A stretch of DNA of 46,430 nt from Candidatus Thioglobus sp. (GTDB lineage Bacteria > Pseudomonadota > Gammaproteobacteria > Arenicellales > UBA868), in NCBI GenBank assembly GCA_004212795.1, contig SHBR01000012.1:1-46430 (forward strand), in the 5' to 3' direction. The notes under the pieces were generated by a model. The model did no database searches. It was not told the origin of the DNA and saw only the letters and a program-made list of their open reading frames with translations. Position 1 is the stretch's first letter. Each line of letters starts with the position of its first letter. Shown in pieces: positions 24,066 through 33,406 of this stretch. A program made the position numbers and the translations under genes.

Positions 24066-25277
24066 TTAGGCTTCCGCAAGATCTTTCACTGCATCAATGG
24101 CCTGTTTGATATCCTCTTCATCAGTAAAATATCCGGCGGCAAAACGAACCGTACCGTTCTGAGCGACTGTTCCCAGCAGTTCATGAACATCAGGGGCGCA
24201 ATGAAGTCCGGGTCGGACGCATACAGCATGATCTGCATCAAGCATTGCACCCACTTGGTCTGCGGGCATTTCCCGAATGTTGATCGAGAGAGTAGCCACT
24301 CGGGGCTGTCCAATTGACGGGCCGTAAATTTTTACACCATCAATTTGTTCGAACGCGCTGACCAGTTGTTCGGTAGCGGAACTTTCTACTTCGTGAATAT
24401 GTGCCAGAGCTGCACCACAGGCCTGCCCATGCGTGGCATCCTCAGGGGCGCCGTGCTTTTTGCCTAGTTCTGCAAACCATTTTTGTCCGGCGTGAAGGCC
24501 TGCAATACCCGGAAGGCAATGTGTTCCCGTCTCAAGGCGGTAGGGATACTCATCAGGCTGAAAAGGGGAGATCGAATTAACGCCAGTACCGCCAACACGA
24601 GGCGCTTTTATGTCGACATTCTCTCCTACGATCATTCCGCCGATGCCCATTGGACCAAACAATCCCTTGTGTCCGGTGTAGACGAGAACGTCCACACCCC
24701 AGTCGTCCATTAAGATGGGAACGACGCCAGCCGTTTGGCAGGTGTCCAGTATATAAAGAGCATCAGAATCGCGGACATGTTTACCGATTGCTGCCGCATC
24801 TTGAAGAGAGCCGGTGACATTTGAGGCATGATTGATAACCACTGCGCGAGTATTCGGACGAATGCTTTTTTGAATGTCTTCAGGATTTACATATCCCTGA
24901 CTGTCCGCTGCTATCCGTGTGACTTCAATGCCATGATCTCTCTCGAAGTGATTGGCCGGACGTAATACACAGTTATGTTCCATTCGGGTAATGATCAGAT
25001 GGTCGCCAGGATTCAGGATTCCAGCCAGCGCTGCATTCATTGAATCAGTTGCGTTCTGCGAGAAGGTCACGCGGGCGGGATCGCCAGCATAGCCAAAAAA
25101 TTCGCCAAGCATCCGACGCGTTTGGACGATCATCGCTTCTGCTTCAACTGCGAGTTGGTGGCCCGATCGACCAGGGTTAACGCCGTGACTTCTGTAAAAT
25201 TTATCAATGAATTGATAGACCGGCTCCGGTTTTGGCAGGGTCGTAGCGGCGTTATCAAAATAATAGTGTTCTTTCAT
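24066..25277 (-). CDS. Cysteine desulfurase-like class V aminotransferase
   Basis: 403-residue PLP enzyme resembling the cysteine desulfurase family typified by Enterococcus EF2568 (TIGR01977), which releases sulfur from cysteine or selenium from selenocysteine. The PLP lysine is K204 in YTGHKGLFGPMGIGG, and the presumed persulfide cysteine is C360 in RPGLHCAPDVH. It sits inside the transsulfuration operon rather than in an isc or suf cluster, so it may channel cysteine sulfur to a dedicated acceptor. The insert carrying GTHCLPGIAGLHAG contains a further cysteine, C253. Confidence 0.85.
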   Translation of the reverse strand: MKEHYYFDNAATTLPKPEPVYQFIDKFYRSHGVNPGRSGHQLAVEAEAMIVQTRRMLGEFFGYAGDPARVTFSQNATDSMNAALAGILNPGDHLIITRMEHNCVLRPANHFERDHGIEVTRIAADSQGYVNPEDIQKSIRPNTRAVVINHASNVTGSLQDAAAIGKHVRDSDALYILDTCQTAGVVPILMDDWGVDVLVYTGHKGLFGPMGIGGMIVGENVDIKAPRVGGTGVNSISPFQPDEYPYRLETGTHCLPGIAGLHAGQKWFAELGKKHGAPEDATHGQACGAALAHIHEVESSATEQLVSAFEQIDGVKIYGPSIGQPRVATLSINIREMPADQVGAMLDADHAVCVRPGLHCAPDVHELLGTVAQNGTVRFAAGYFTDEEDIKQAIDAVKDLAEA

Positions 25278-25301
25278 TGTTGCGGTTCCTGGTGAATTTA
25301 A

Positions 25302-26780
25302 TTAACGCTTTGAAGTGGTTGTTGAAGGAGGACTGCTTGTGAGCGAATTGCGTCGCCTCGAGATCACAAAGGTTTCGTCGTGAAACCAGATTCCTTTATA
25401 TTTTTGCAATACCTTTTGGGTCGCCGACAGATACGCGCCTGATGTTACCGCGTCTTGCAAACGATCGTCTTCGATCTGCGCGACATATGTTGAGGCATTC
25501 CAAGCTGCAAAAAGAGTTGAGGTTCCTATGCTGTCCGCTATCTCGTTGGGAAGCGTTTTCATTTTATATTCAATCACTGACTTGTTATCTGATCCGGCGT
25601 TGAAGTTGTAGTTTGCTGATGACCGCCCGAGTTTATCTTTAAGCGCTTTTATCAGCAGGTGTCGATCTACCTTGAAAGGTTGTTCGTCTGGCCAAATCTC
25701 GTTGATAAGTTCCATTCCAGGGCCGCCGCCGGTGGATTGGACAGCGAGCAATCGACCGCCCGGACGGAGGCTTCGGACAAGCGGTTCCAGAACCTTCTCT
25801 GCTTTAAACTTTGCGCTCATTCGCGCACGCCACGGCTGAGCTGCCAGGATGAGATCGTAATCTCCCGATACCTGCCCTCGTTTTGGAATGACCGAGTCGA
25901 GCAGAAACCGGCAATCTTCCCTGAAAATCACCAGCACTGATGGCCGAACGTACTGCGGATTGCCTGATTTTTCGCTAACTTTAACTTCCCAACCGTTCAC
26001 GAGAAGGTCGTCAATCGCGCGTAATTGTTCTCCGTAAGCCTGGGAAGATGATCCGTGCAGCGCGATCTCATGCCAATTAAGCGCGGCTGCTGAGTCGATA
26101 TTGCCTGGCATAAGCCATGGCGCTTCACTATAAAAGAGGTTCGTAATGCAAATGACGCTTGCCGGATGCTCGGCGAATCGATCGGGGAGATTTTCGAGGC
26201 ATAGCCTTACATCTTCGAGACTGATTTCCTTACCGGCGACAAAGAACGGTATGGTCGGAAATTTCTGATGAGTGGCTCGTAGGAGATGGCTGAGGACAGA
26301 GCCGTCACCAATGCCGGCATCGAAGATTCGAAGTGCAGGCGGAGCAGGCTGTACATGCGATAACTCATGAGATGCTCTCTCGGCGACTTTCCATTTTTCA
26401 TCAGTTGTGTTGACAAAGCCAAGATATTTTTGACGGTTATCATAAAACCGAAAGGGTCGCCCCTGCTTCTTTTCTGAATGAAATTCCGATACTCCGGTAC
26501 CTGATAAAGCTTCAGCCGATGGGACTGCGTCAGATTGCTCATTGTCCTTCGGCGAATTATCATTCTCTTTGATGAATTGTTGAATTCGGTTAACGGTTCT
26601 GAGTGTGACGCCCTTACCACTGCGCAGCCGGTGACAAAGCTTCCCATCATTAACCGCCTGCCGACCGAAGGTCGTTTCAGCGACTTTCTGAGATTGGCAA
26701 AAGTTTTCAATATCGCGAAGCAGGGACTCGACGACGTCACTCGAGTCATGAACCGCGGTCTCTGTAGATTGTTCATTCAT
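25302..26780 (-). CDS. SAM-dependent methyltransferase-like protein with N-terminal HTH
   Basis: 492-residue two-part protein. The N-terminus (about residues 15-70) reads as a helix-turn-helix: ETTFGRQAVNDGKLCHRLRS followed by TLRTVNRIQQFI. A low-complexity linker follows, then a class I methyltransferase-like Rossmann domain with motif I IFDAGIGDGSVLSHLL near residue 150, and LRPGGRLLAVQSTGGGP late in the domain. The target is unknown. It is the first gene of the minus-strand sulfur operon, 24 nt before the cysteine desulfurase-like gene, so it may regulate or support that pathway. The methyltransferase call is by motif; the catalytic role is unproven. Confidence 0.7.
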   Translation of the reverse strand: MNEQSTETAVHDSSDVVESLLRDIENFCQSQKVAETTFGRQAVNDGKLCHRLRSGKGVTLRTVNRIQQFIKENDNSPKDNEQSDAVPSAEALSGTGVSEFHSEKKQGRPFRFYDNRQKYLGFVNTTDEKWKVAERASHELSHVQPAPPALRIFDAGIGDGSVLSHLLRATHQKFPTIPFFVAGKEISLEDVRLCLENLPDRFAEHPASVICITNLFYSEAPWLMPGNIDSAAALNWHEIALHGSSSQAYGEQLRAIDDLLVNGWEVKVSEKSGNPQYVRPSVLVIFREDCRFLLDSVIPKRGQVSGDYDLILAAQPWRARMSAKFKAEKVLEPLVRSLRPGGRLLAVQSTGGGPGMELINEIWPDEQPFKVDRHLLIKALKDKLGRSSANYNFNAGSDNKSVIEYKMKTLPNEIADSIGTSTLFAAWNASTYVAQIEDDRLQDAVTSGAYLSATQKVLQKYKGIWFHDETFVISRRRNSLTSSPPSTTTSKR

Positions 26781-27007
26781 ATCATTGCGCCGTGGGTAAT
26801 AGTTGATACTGGGTCCGAGCCTGCTTCGATCAAATCAAAGCCCAATTGCGCTTACCTTATGGAAAAATTCCAATAAAGTAAAACTTTTTCTTTCAGGAAA
26901 ATAAAAAGTATAAAAATGGGATAAAAACCATTTAAAACCCATTACAATTGATAATAGGCGGAATAACTTGAAATTTTTATCTTTTTTACAATTTTGGCAA
27001 GGAATTC
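26781..27007. other. AT-rich divergent intergenic region
   Basis: This stretch separates the minus-strand sulfur operon from the small ORF at 27008 and the plus-strand metY run. It is strongly AT-rich from about 26860 to 27000 and must carry promoters in at least one direction. Visible symmetry includes TGGAAAAATTCCA (26860-26872) and ATGGG...CCCAT around 26917-26943. I could not fix a convincing -35/-10 pair and see no riboswitch or RNA gene here. Confidence 0.4.
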
Positions 27008-27133
27008 ATGTTGATTAGTGGGAAAGAAACCACAAGTTATTGGGCGATTCCCGTGCTGACGGCAGGGCGACCGTTCGAGAGCAACGTAATTCAAGTTTTT
27101 TCTGAAGCAGTTTTTATACGATCGCGGACTTAA
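27008..27133 (+). CDS. Possible 41-residue small protein, or sRNA
   Basis: ATG at 27008, five nt after AAGGAATT-type Shine-Dalgarno, opens a 41-codon ORF (MLISGKETTSYWAIPVLTAGR...) ending TAA at 27131. The product has no membrane segment or known motif. The stop codon lies in the loop of a terminator hairpin at 27118-27155, so the unit looks self-contained: leader, short ORF, terminator. It could equally be a small regulatory RNA of about 150-200 nt with a fortuitous ORF. It is upstream of the CoA-binding protein gene on the same strand. Confidence 0.4.
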   Translation: MLISGKETTSYWAIPVLTAGRPFESNVIQVFSEAVFIRSRT

Positions 27134-27155
27134 ACATGTGCGACGATCGTTTTTA
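27118..27155 (+). terminator. Terminator-like hairpin in the metY upstream region
   Basis: ACGATCG (27118-27124) pairs with CGATCGT (27144-27150), extended by a C-G pair set with a GCG bulge, and is followed by TTTTT. It would stop transcripts coming from the AT-rich region before the CoA-binding gene. Confidence 0.6.
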
Positions 27156-27277
27156 TAATTGAGGCCCCAAGCTTTTTATGCAGAGTTTTGCGCGGCTGGG
27201 TGATTTCTGGATAATGGTTTCTGATAGGGTTGGAGCGATTCGGGATAGAAAAACTAGAATCATAATTCGAGAATAAA

Positions 27278-27757
27278 ATGATTACAGATATTGAAGACGT
27301 TCGAAGGGTGTTGGTCGAGAACAAGGTCATTGCGGTTGTTGGACTTTCCGCAAACTGGTGGCGCCCGAGTTTTTTTGCGGCCAAATATATGCAGGACCAT
27401 GGCTACCGGATCATCCCGGTTAACCCCAATTACGAGGAAGTCCTGGGAGAAGTTTGTTATCCGTCTCTCGAGGCGATTCCATCCGATTTGGGGGTTGAGA
27501 TGGTAGATATTTTCCAGAGGCCTGAGGCAGCGCCGAAGCTAGCCGAAAGCGCGGTAAAAATTGGCGCCAAGGTGTTTTGGTTGCAACTGGGTGTTTTAAA
27601 TGATTCAGCTGTCGACATCGCCGAGCAGGGCGGACTTGAAGTTGTTTCAGACCGTTGTGTAAAAATTGAACACGCTAGATTGTTAGGCGGTCTTAACCTG
27701 CTTGGCATCACAACTAATGTCATTTCTGCGAAGCGGCCGAAATGGCTTGTCTATTGA
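27278..27757 (+). CDS. CoA-binding domain protein (YccU-like)
   Basis: 159-residue single-domain CoA-binding protein of the YccU/CoA_binding_2 family. The Rossmann start IAVVGLSANWWRPSFFAAKYMQDHGYRIIPVNP and the segments VDIFQRPEAAPKLAESAVKIGAKVFWLQLGV and VSDRCVKIEHARL are characteristic. Its biochemical role is not established; related domains occur in acyl-CoA synthetases. It ends 9 nt before metY and is probably co-transcribed with it. The ribosome-binding site is weak. Confidence 0.9.
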   Translation: MITDIEDVRRVLVENKVIAVVGLSANWWRPSFFAAKYMQDHGYRIIPVNPNYEEVLGEVCYPSLEAIPSDLGVEMVDIFQRPEAAPKLAESAVKIGAKVFWLQLGVLNDSAVDIAEQGGLEVVSDRCVKIEHARLLGGLNLLGITTNVISAKRPKWLVY

Positions 27758-29056
<1,299 letters not shown>

Positions 29057-29081
29057 AACTCTGACGCGCTGAAAACAAAAA

Positions 29082-30389
29082 ATGACCTGTTGTCACTACT
29101 ATCAGCTGAGCTCCGGCCAGGAGAATATTTTCTCCGGAGATGTTAGCCGGCTACGCTATGGAGCGGGTGTCACACGGGAGTTGGGGATCGAAGCAATGTC
29201 GTTTGGACTATCCCGAGTCGGTGTATTTACTGACACGCGGGTTTGTCAGATTGAGTTGTTCCAGGAGGCGATTCAATCGCTAGAGCAATCCGGATTGACT
29301 CCTGTTGTTTATGATCAGACTCGCGTTGAGCCGACTAATCGCTCATTTCAAGAAGCCGCAGCATTTGCAATTGACGAGAATCTGGATGGTTTCATCTCCA
29401 TTGGTGGCGGGTCTGTTATTGATACCTGCAAGGCCGCCAACCTATATAGTACTTATCCCGCTGATTTTCTTGATTATGTTAACGCGCCAATTGGCGAGGG
29501 TCGCTCGGTACCAGGAGCATTGAGACCGCATATTGCGTGCCCCACAACAGCCGGGACCGGAAGCGAGGCAACCGGAATCGCGGTATTTGATTTCCTCGAG
29601 ATAGCCTGTAAGACCGGTATTGCATCAAGAGCAATGCTCCCCGATCGAGCCATTGTGGATCCCCGTTGGACGGAAACGCTGCCAACATCTGTATTGGCTG
29701 CGACCGGCTTTGATGCAATCAGTCACGCGCTTGAGGCGCTGACTGCAAAGCCTTATTCCGATCGTCAACCAACAACTCACAGCCTGCCAAGACCCATGAC
29801 TCAGGGAGCAAATCCTTTCAGTGATCTTTTCTGTCGAGAGGCGTTGCGAATTGCCGGCGAGAACCTTGTTTCTGCTGTCACCAACCCATCGGCCTCAGGC
29901 GCCAGACATAATATGATGTATGCCGCCACATTGGCCGGAATCGGATTTGGTAATGCGGGATGTCATTTGCCTCACGCAATGTCCTACCCGGTATCGGGGA
30001 AAATCAAAGACTACCAGCCGAGTGGCTATCCCGACGACCAGCCGATTTGTCCCCATGGGGTGTCGGTTATCTTAAATGCACCTGCAGCATACCGATTCAC
30101 TGGAGTCGGGTGTCCCGAGCGCCATCTGGATGGCGCCAGCTTGCTTGGGGCCGACACTAAAAACGTATCAGAGATAGATGCCGGAGAGATTCTGGCGAGT
30201 CATCTTGAAAATATGATGCGAGAAACCGGTATACCAAACGGTATCTCGGGGGTTGGCTTTGACGCTTCCGATGTGTCAACGCTTGCTGAGGCTGCCAGTG
30301 CTCAAGAACGCCTTTTAGCGGTATCGCCAAGAGTGCTAAAAGACGGCGATCTTGCTCTGTTATACACAGACGCGCTCAAGTACTGGTAG
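29082..30389 (+). CDS. Hydroxyacid-oxoacid transhydrogenase (ADHFE1-like iron ADH)
   Basis: 435-residue group III iron-containing alcohol dehydrogenase closely resembling human ADHFE1, which couples oxidation of 4-hydroxybutyrate to reduction of 2-oxoglutarate. Shared segments include RYGAGVTRELG, VEPTNRSFQEA, GGGSVIDTCKAANLY, FLDYVNAPIGEG, TTAGTGSEATGIAVFDF, GFGNAGCHLPHAMSYPVSG and PHGVSVIL, with the His metal ligands in the last two. It follows metY by 25 nt. The physiological hydroxyacid in this organism is unknown. Confidence 0.88.
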   Translation: MTCCHYYQLSSGQENIFSGDVSRLRYGAGVTRELGIEAMSFGLSRVGVFTDTRVCQIELFQEAIQSLEQSGLTPVVYDQTRVEPTNRSFQEAAAFAIDENLDGFISIGGGSVIDTCKAANLYSTYPADFLDYVNAPIGEGRSVPGALRPHIACPTTAGTGSEATGIAVFDFLEIACKTGIASRAMLPDRAIVDPRWTETLPTSVLAATGFDAISHALEALTAKPYSDRQPTTHSLPRPMTQGANPFSDLFCREALRIAGENLVSAVTNPSASGARHNMMYAATLAGIGFGNAGCHLPHAMSYPVSGKIKDYQPSGYPDDQPICPHGVSVILNAPAAYRFTGVGCPERHLDGASLLGADTKNVSEIDAGEILASHLENMMRETGIPNGISGVGFDASDVSTLAEAASAQERLLAVSPRVLKDGDLALLYTDALKYW

Positions 30390-30439
30390 CAAATCTCGCC
30401 CTCAGGCTTAAACACTTCAACATTGACGCGTGTTGGCCG

Positions 30440-30916
30440 TTAGCTGGAAAGTGCTGTCAGCGTTTTCTGTACGGACTCTGCGTGTCCTTTTGTAGAAACG
30501 CGTCGCCAGTGTTTTGCCACCTTGCCTTTGGGGTCGATTAGCACCGTTGACCGAATGACGCCCTCGGTAATTTTTCCATACATGTTTTTCTCTCCCCAAG
30601 CGTCGTAACGACTCATCATTTTGTGGCTTGGGTCAGATAATAAGCTGATACTGAGTTTGTATTTGTTAATGAATTTTTGATGTGATTCGACCGAATCTGG
30701 ACTGCAACCGAGGACGGTGGCACCTAGTTTTTCAAAATGCTTCAAATCACGCGTGAAATCCTTGGCCTCAATCGTACAACCGGGTGTATCGTCTTTTGGA
30801 TAGAAGTACAGCACGACCCATTTCCCAGAGAGGTCTGACAATTTCACCTTCTGATTTTTTTCATTCTCTAGCGTGAATGCGGGGGCTTTTTTGCCTTCTT
30901 CAATCGACACGTGCAC
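30440..30916 (-). CDS. bcp: Thiol peroxidase of the PrxQ/BCP family
   Basis: 158-residue peroxiredoxin reducing hydroperoxides. The peroxidatic cysteine is C47 in DDTPGCTIEAKDF. The resolving cysteine five residues later in classical BCP is replaced by K52; the only other cysteine is C71 in VLGCSPDS, where most family members have Val or Ile. It may therefore be a 1-Cys enzyme or use C71. It is monocistronic and convergent with the transhydrogenase gene. It is assigned to PrxQ by KDDTPGCT, SPDSVESH and the C-terminal RSTVLIDPKGKV. Confidence 0.92.
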   Translation of the reverse strand: MHVSIEEGKKAPAFTLENEKNQKVKLSDLSGKWVVLYFYPKDDTPGCTIEAKDFTRDLKHFEKLGATVLGCSPDSVESHQKFINKYKLSISLLSDPSHKMMSRYDAWGEKNMYGKITEGVIRSTVLIDPKGKVAKHWRRVSTKGHAESVQKTLTALSS

Positions 30917-31029
30917 TTCTCCTCAGTTTTTCCGGTTGATAATCATTAGCTAAATACGATTAGGGTAGATTTTCTTCACGCGTCGATGAAATAAAAAAGT
31001 CTTCAAATAATGCAGCCTGGGTCAACAAC

Positions 31030-31048
31030 AATGTTATAATATAACATT
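31030..31048 (+). promoter_or_regulatory. Zur box upstream of znuA
   Basis: ATGTTATA-A-TATAACAT at 31031-31047 is a perfect palindrome, extended by one A/T pair on each side, and equals the core of the enterobacterial Zur operator. It includes a TATAAT (31035-31040) that could be the -10 element, so Zur binding would block polymerase directly. It lies 37 nt before the znuA start. The zur gene is the second gene of the same operon, giving negative autoregulation. Confidence 0.9.
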
Positions 31049-31084
31049 AACTTCGCTTCGCTTTTGACTTGAACGAGCATATCA

Positions 31085-32143
31085 ATGAAACAAAAAAAAC
31101 TTAGAACGCTTTCTCACCTGTTACTACCCTTGATGTTATTCAGTGGCTCAGCGAACGCAGACGGACCGCGGGTTGTTGCTGATATTGCACCGATTCATTC
31201 GCTTGTTTCTATGGTAATGGATGGGGTTGGTCAGCCGCAACTGCTGGTTCCGCAAAATATTTCTCCACACCATTATTCGATGCGACCCTCTGAGGCCGAA
31301 GCCCTACAGGAGGCGCAACTGGTCGTTTATGTTGGTCACGATATGTCTCCTTGGTTAGAGCCCGTTCTTGAAACACTTGCAGCATCCGCAAGCGCGCTAG
31401 ATCTTTCGAAAGTGGACAACATAATGCAGTTGGCCTATCGGGAAGGACCGATCTTTGACGGTCACGACGAAGAAGGCCACGACGATCACGACGAAGAAGG
31501 TCATGACGATCACGACGAAGAAGGCCACGACGATCACGACGAAGAAGGTCATGACGATCACGACGAAGAAGGGCATGACGATCACGACGAAGAAGGGCAT
31601 GACGATCACGCGCATCATGATCATGACGGGGTTGATCCTCACGTGTGGCTTGACCCTATGAATGCTAAGCTTTGGCTTTATGCAATTGCTTCCGAACTGA
31701 CTCGAATTGATCCCAAAAATGCCGATCGCTACGACGAAAACGCGAGGTCCTCAAGTCGAACAATCACGCTTGCAATGGCTCAAGCAGAGGGTCATCTAGC
31801 ATCGGGCAAAGATAACGGATTTCTTGTCTATCACGATGCGTACCAATATTTTGAGAAACGCTTTAATCGAGTTGCGGTAGGGTCGATATCCTTGGGCGAT
31901 GCGTCAAAACCGAGTGCCAAAAGACTGAGTGAATTGAAAGCTTTATTTGGGGCTCAAGGGATAAGTTGTGTGCTGACAGAGCCGCAGTATTCGTCAAAAA
32001 TCGTCGATAGCGTATTCGGCGGTTTCAAGCCTACGATCGGCGTTGTAGACCCGATTGGGATAGACCTCGAGTTGGGTACGACCTTGTATCCAGAATTGCT
32101 TGAAAATATCTCTCTAAGCATTGCACAATGTGTGAACCCCTAA
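31085..32143 (+). CDS. znuA: Zinc ABC transporter periplasmic binding protein ZnuA
   Basis: 352-residue cluster A-I metal-binding protein. A signal peptide (KQKKLRTLSHLLLPLMLFSGSANA) leads to the mature start at residue 26. Zinc-ligand segments are SPHHYSMRPSEA, DPHVWLDP, VYHDAYQYF and LTEPQYSS. Between the first two lies a flexible His/Asp/Glu-rich loop of about 60 residues (roughly residues 127-183) built from an 8-residue repeat GHDDHDEE, longer than in typical ZnuA. Such loops are thought to gather or buffer zinc. It is the first gene of znuA-zur-znuC-znuB-pgl. Confidence 0.95.
   Translation: MKQKKLRTLSHLLLPLMLFSGSANADGPRVVADIAPIHSLVSMVMDGVGQPQLLVPQNISPHHYSMRPSEAEALQEAQLVVYVGHDMSPWLEPVLETLAASASALDLSKVDNIMQLAYREGPIFDGHDEEGHDDHDEEGHDDHDEEGHDDHDEEGHDDHDEEGHDDHDEEGHDDHAHHDHDGVDPHVWLDPMNAKLWLYAIASELTRIDPKNADRYDENARSSSRTITLAMAQAEGHLASGKDNGFLVYHDAYQYFEKRFNRVAVGSISLGDASKPSAKRLSELKALFGAQGISCVLTEPQYSSKIVDSVFGGFKPTIGVVDPIGIDLELGTTLYPELLENISLSIAQCVNP
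31460..31630 (+). repeat. 24-nt in-frame tandem repeat in the ZnuA metal loop
   Basis: About six copies of a 24-nt unit encode GHDDHDEE. The Gly-His codons cycle GGC CAC, GGT CAT, GGC CAC, GGT CAT, GGG CAT, GGG CAT, revealing a 48-nt duplication followed by a 24-nt one. Because units are multiples of three, copy-number changes keep the reading frame. Confidence 0.93.
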
Positions 32144-32159
32144 TCATGCCGGCTTAAAT

Positions 32160-32669
32160 ATGAAATCCAAAAAAGATGAGATAGGGTCTTTGGCGGTAAC
32201 TTTTCGTGAACACGACCACGCAAAGTGCGCAAGTTTGCTACTGGATGCAGCACGTGACCTTTGTGCCGAGCGGGGGCTTCGGCTGACGCCAGTGCGTGAG
32301 AAAGTACTTAAGCTGTTACTAAAGTCACACGCGCCGCTTGGTGCGTATGACATCTTGGCAGAGCTCTCGACCTCAGGGTTTCGGGCGCAGCCCCCTGTTG
32401 CATACCGCGCGCTTGATTTTCTTGTCGAAAATGGATTGGCCCATCGTATTGAAAAAATAAATGCATTTGTGGCGTGTAGTCAGCCACACGCAAAACATTC
32501 GCCAATCTTTATGATCTGCAATGACTGTGAGCAAGTTGCAGAGACTTCGATCAAGTCCCAAGGTAGCTCACTTGATCGAACGGCTCGTGCGATCGGATTT
32601 GATATCCGCCATACGGTGGTAGAGGTGGAGGGGTTGTGTGCCGCGTGTCGTGAGCGAGCACCGTTGTGA
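32160..32669 (+). CDS. zur: Zinc uptake regulator Zur (Fur family)
   Basis: 169-residue Fur-family repressor. The winged helix is LCAERGLRLTPVREKVLKLLLKSHAPLGAYDILAELSTSGFRAQPPVAYRALDFLVENGLAHRI, and the structural zinc site uses the two CxxC pairs CNDC (near residue 120) and CAAC near the C-terminus. The context between znuA and znuC, and the Zur box upstream, set it apart from Fur. Binding of zinc should enable repression of the operon. It overlaps znuC by 4 nt (GTGA). Confidence 0.95.
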   Translation: MKSKKDEIGSLAVTFREHDHAKCASLLLDAARDLCAERGLRLTPVREKVLKLLLKSHAPLGAYDILAELSTSGFRAQPPVAYRALDFLVENGLAHRIEKINAFVACSQPHAKHSPIFMICNDCEQVAETSIKSQGSSLDRTARAIGFDIRHTVVEVEGLCAACRERAPL

Positions 32670-33406
32670 GCCTTATTCAGACTCAAGGAGTTGGCGTACG
32701 CGTTGGATCGCGACGAATTCTGGATGGTGTTGATCTTTCTATCCGGAGACGTGAAATCGTTACCGTTGTTGGACCCAATGGCTCTGGTAAAACTACGCTA
32801 CTCAAAATACTGATTGGCGCGCAGGCGCCGTCTGAGGGGGCCGTCTTGCGCCAGGCGGGTTTGAAGATCGGTTACGTGCCACAACGACTTGCTATTGATC
32901 AAGCCATGCCGCTGACGGTTTCCCGATGGCTCAGTTTATCCGGATCTAACGGTGGGGAAAAACACTCCAAGGTCGCCGATCAGGTTGGGATAACCAATTT
33001 GCTAGGACAACAGATGACATCCCTTTCGGGTGGAGAGTTTCAGAGGGCATTGCTCGCTCACGCACTATTAGTTCGGCCTGATCTGCTAGTGCTGGATGAG
33101 CCAACCCAGGGTCTAGATCAGCCGGCAGTCGCATCTTTCTACCGACTTATTGAAGGTGTCCGTGAGGATCTTGACTGTGCCGTACTTATGGTAAGTCATG
33201 ATCTGCACGTGGTGATGCGGTCGTCTGATCATGTGATCTGCTTAAACGGGCATGTTTGTTGTCAAGGCACCCCTACACGGGTTTCTGCCGCGCCAGAGTA
33301 TCAAGCGTTGTTCGGGCAGGACACTGAGGGCGCATTAGCACTGTATCGACATGAACATGATCATCGACATGATCAAGCAGGGAATTGCGAAAGTGATACT
33401 GGATGA
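32666..33406 (+). CDS. znuC: Zinc ABC transporter ATPase ZnuC
   Basis: 246-residue ATPase energising ZnuB. Walker A GPNGSGKTT, signature LSGGEFQRALLAHALL, Walker B LLVLDEPTQGLD and switch MVSHDLHVVM are present. The C-terminal tail is His-rich (YRHEHDHRHDQAG). The start is GTG within the GTGA overlap with zur. Its 3' end overlaps the possible znuB start by 56 nt. Confidence 0.95.
   Translation: MSLIQTQGVGVRVGSRRILDGVDLSIRRREIVTVVGPNGSGKTTLLKILIGAQAPSEGAVLRQAGLKIGYVPQRLAIDQAMPLTVSRWLSLSGSNGGEKHSKVADQVGITNLLGQQMTSLSGGEFQRALLAHALLVRPDLLVLDEPTQGLDQPAVASFYRLIEGVREDLDCAVLMVSHDLHVVMRSSDHVICLNGHVCCQGTPTRVSAAPEYQALFGQDTEGALALYRHEHDHRHDQAGNCESDTG

Noticed and set aside
26207-26776. 189-codon minus-strand ORF overlapping the HTH-methyltransferase gene
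   Set aside because: Different frame of the same strand, no recognisable motif, and contained wholly in a gene with clear domain motifs.
31460-31630. CRISPR-like spacing in the znuA repeat
   Set aside because: Repeats are contiguous, without spacers, and encode the ZnuA metal loop in frame.
31397-31642. Antisense and alternate-frame ORFs rich in VVIV or TKK repeats over the znuA repeat
   Set aside because: They are reading-frame shadows of the 24-nt znuA repeat, with no ribosome-binding site or independent support.
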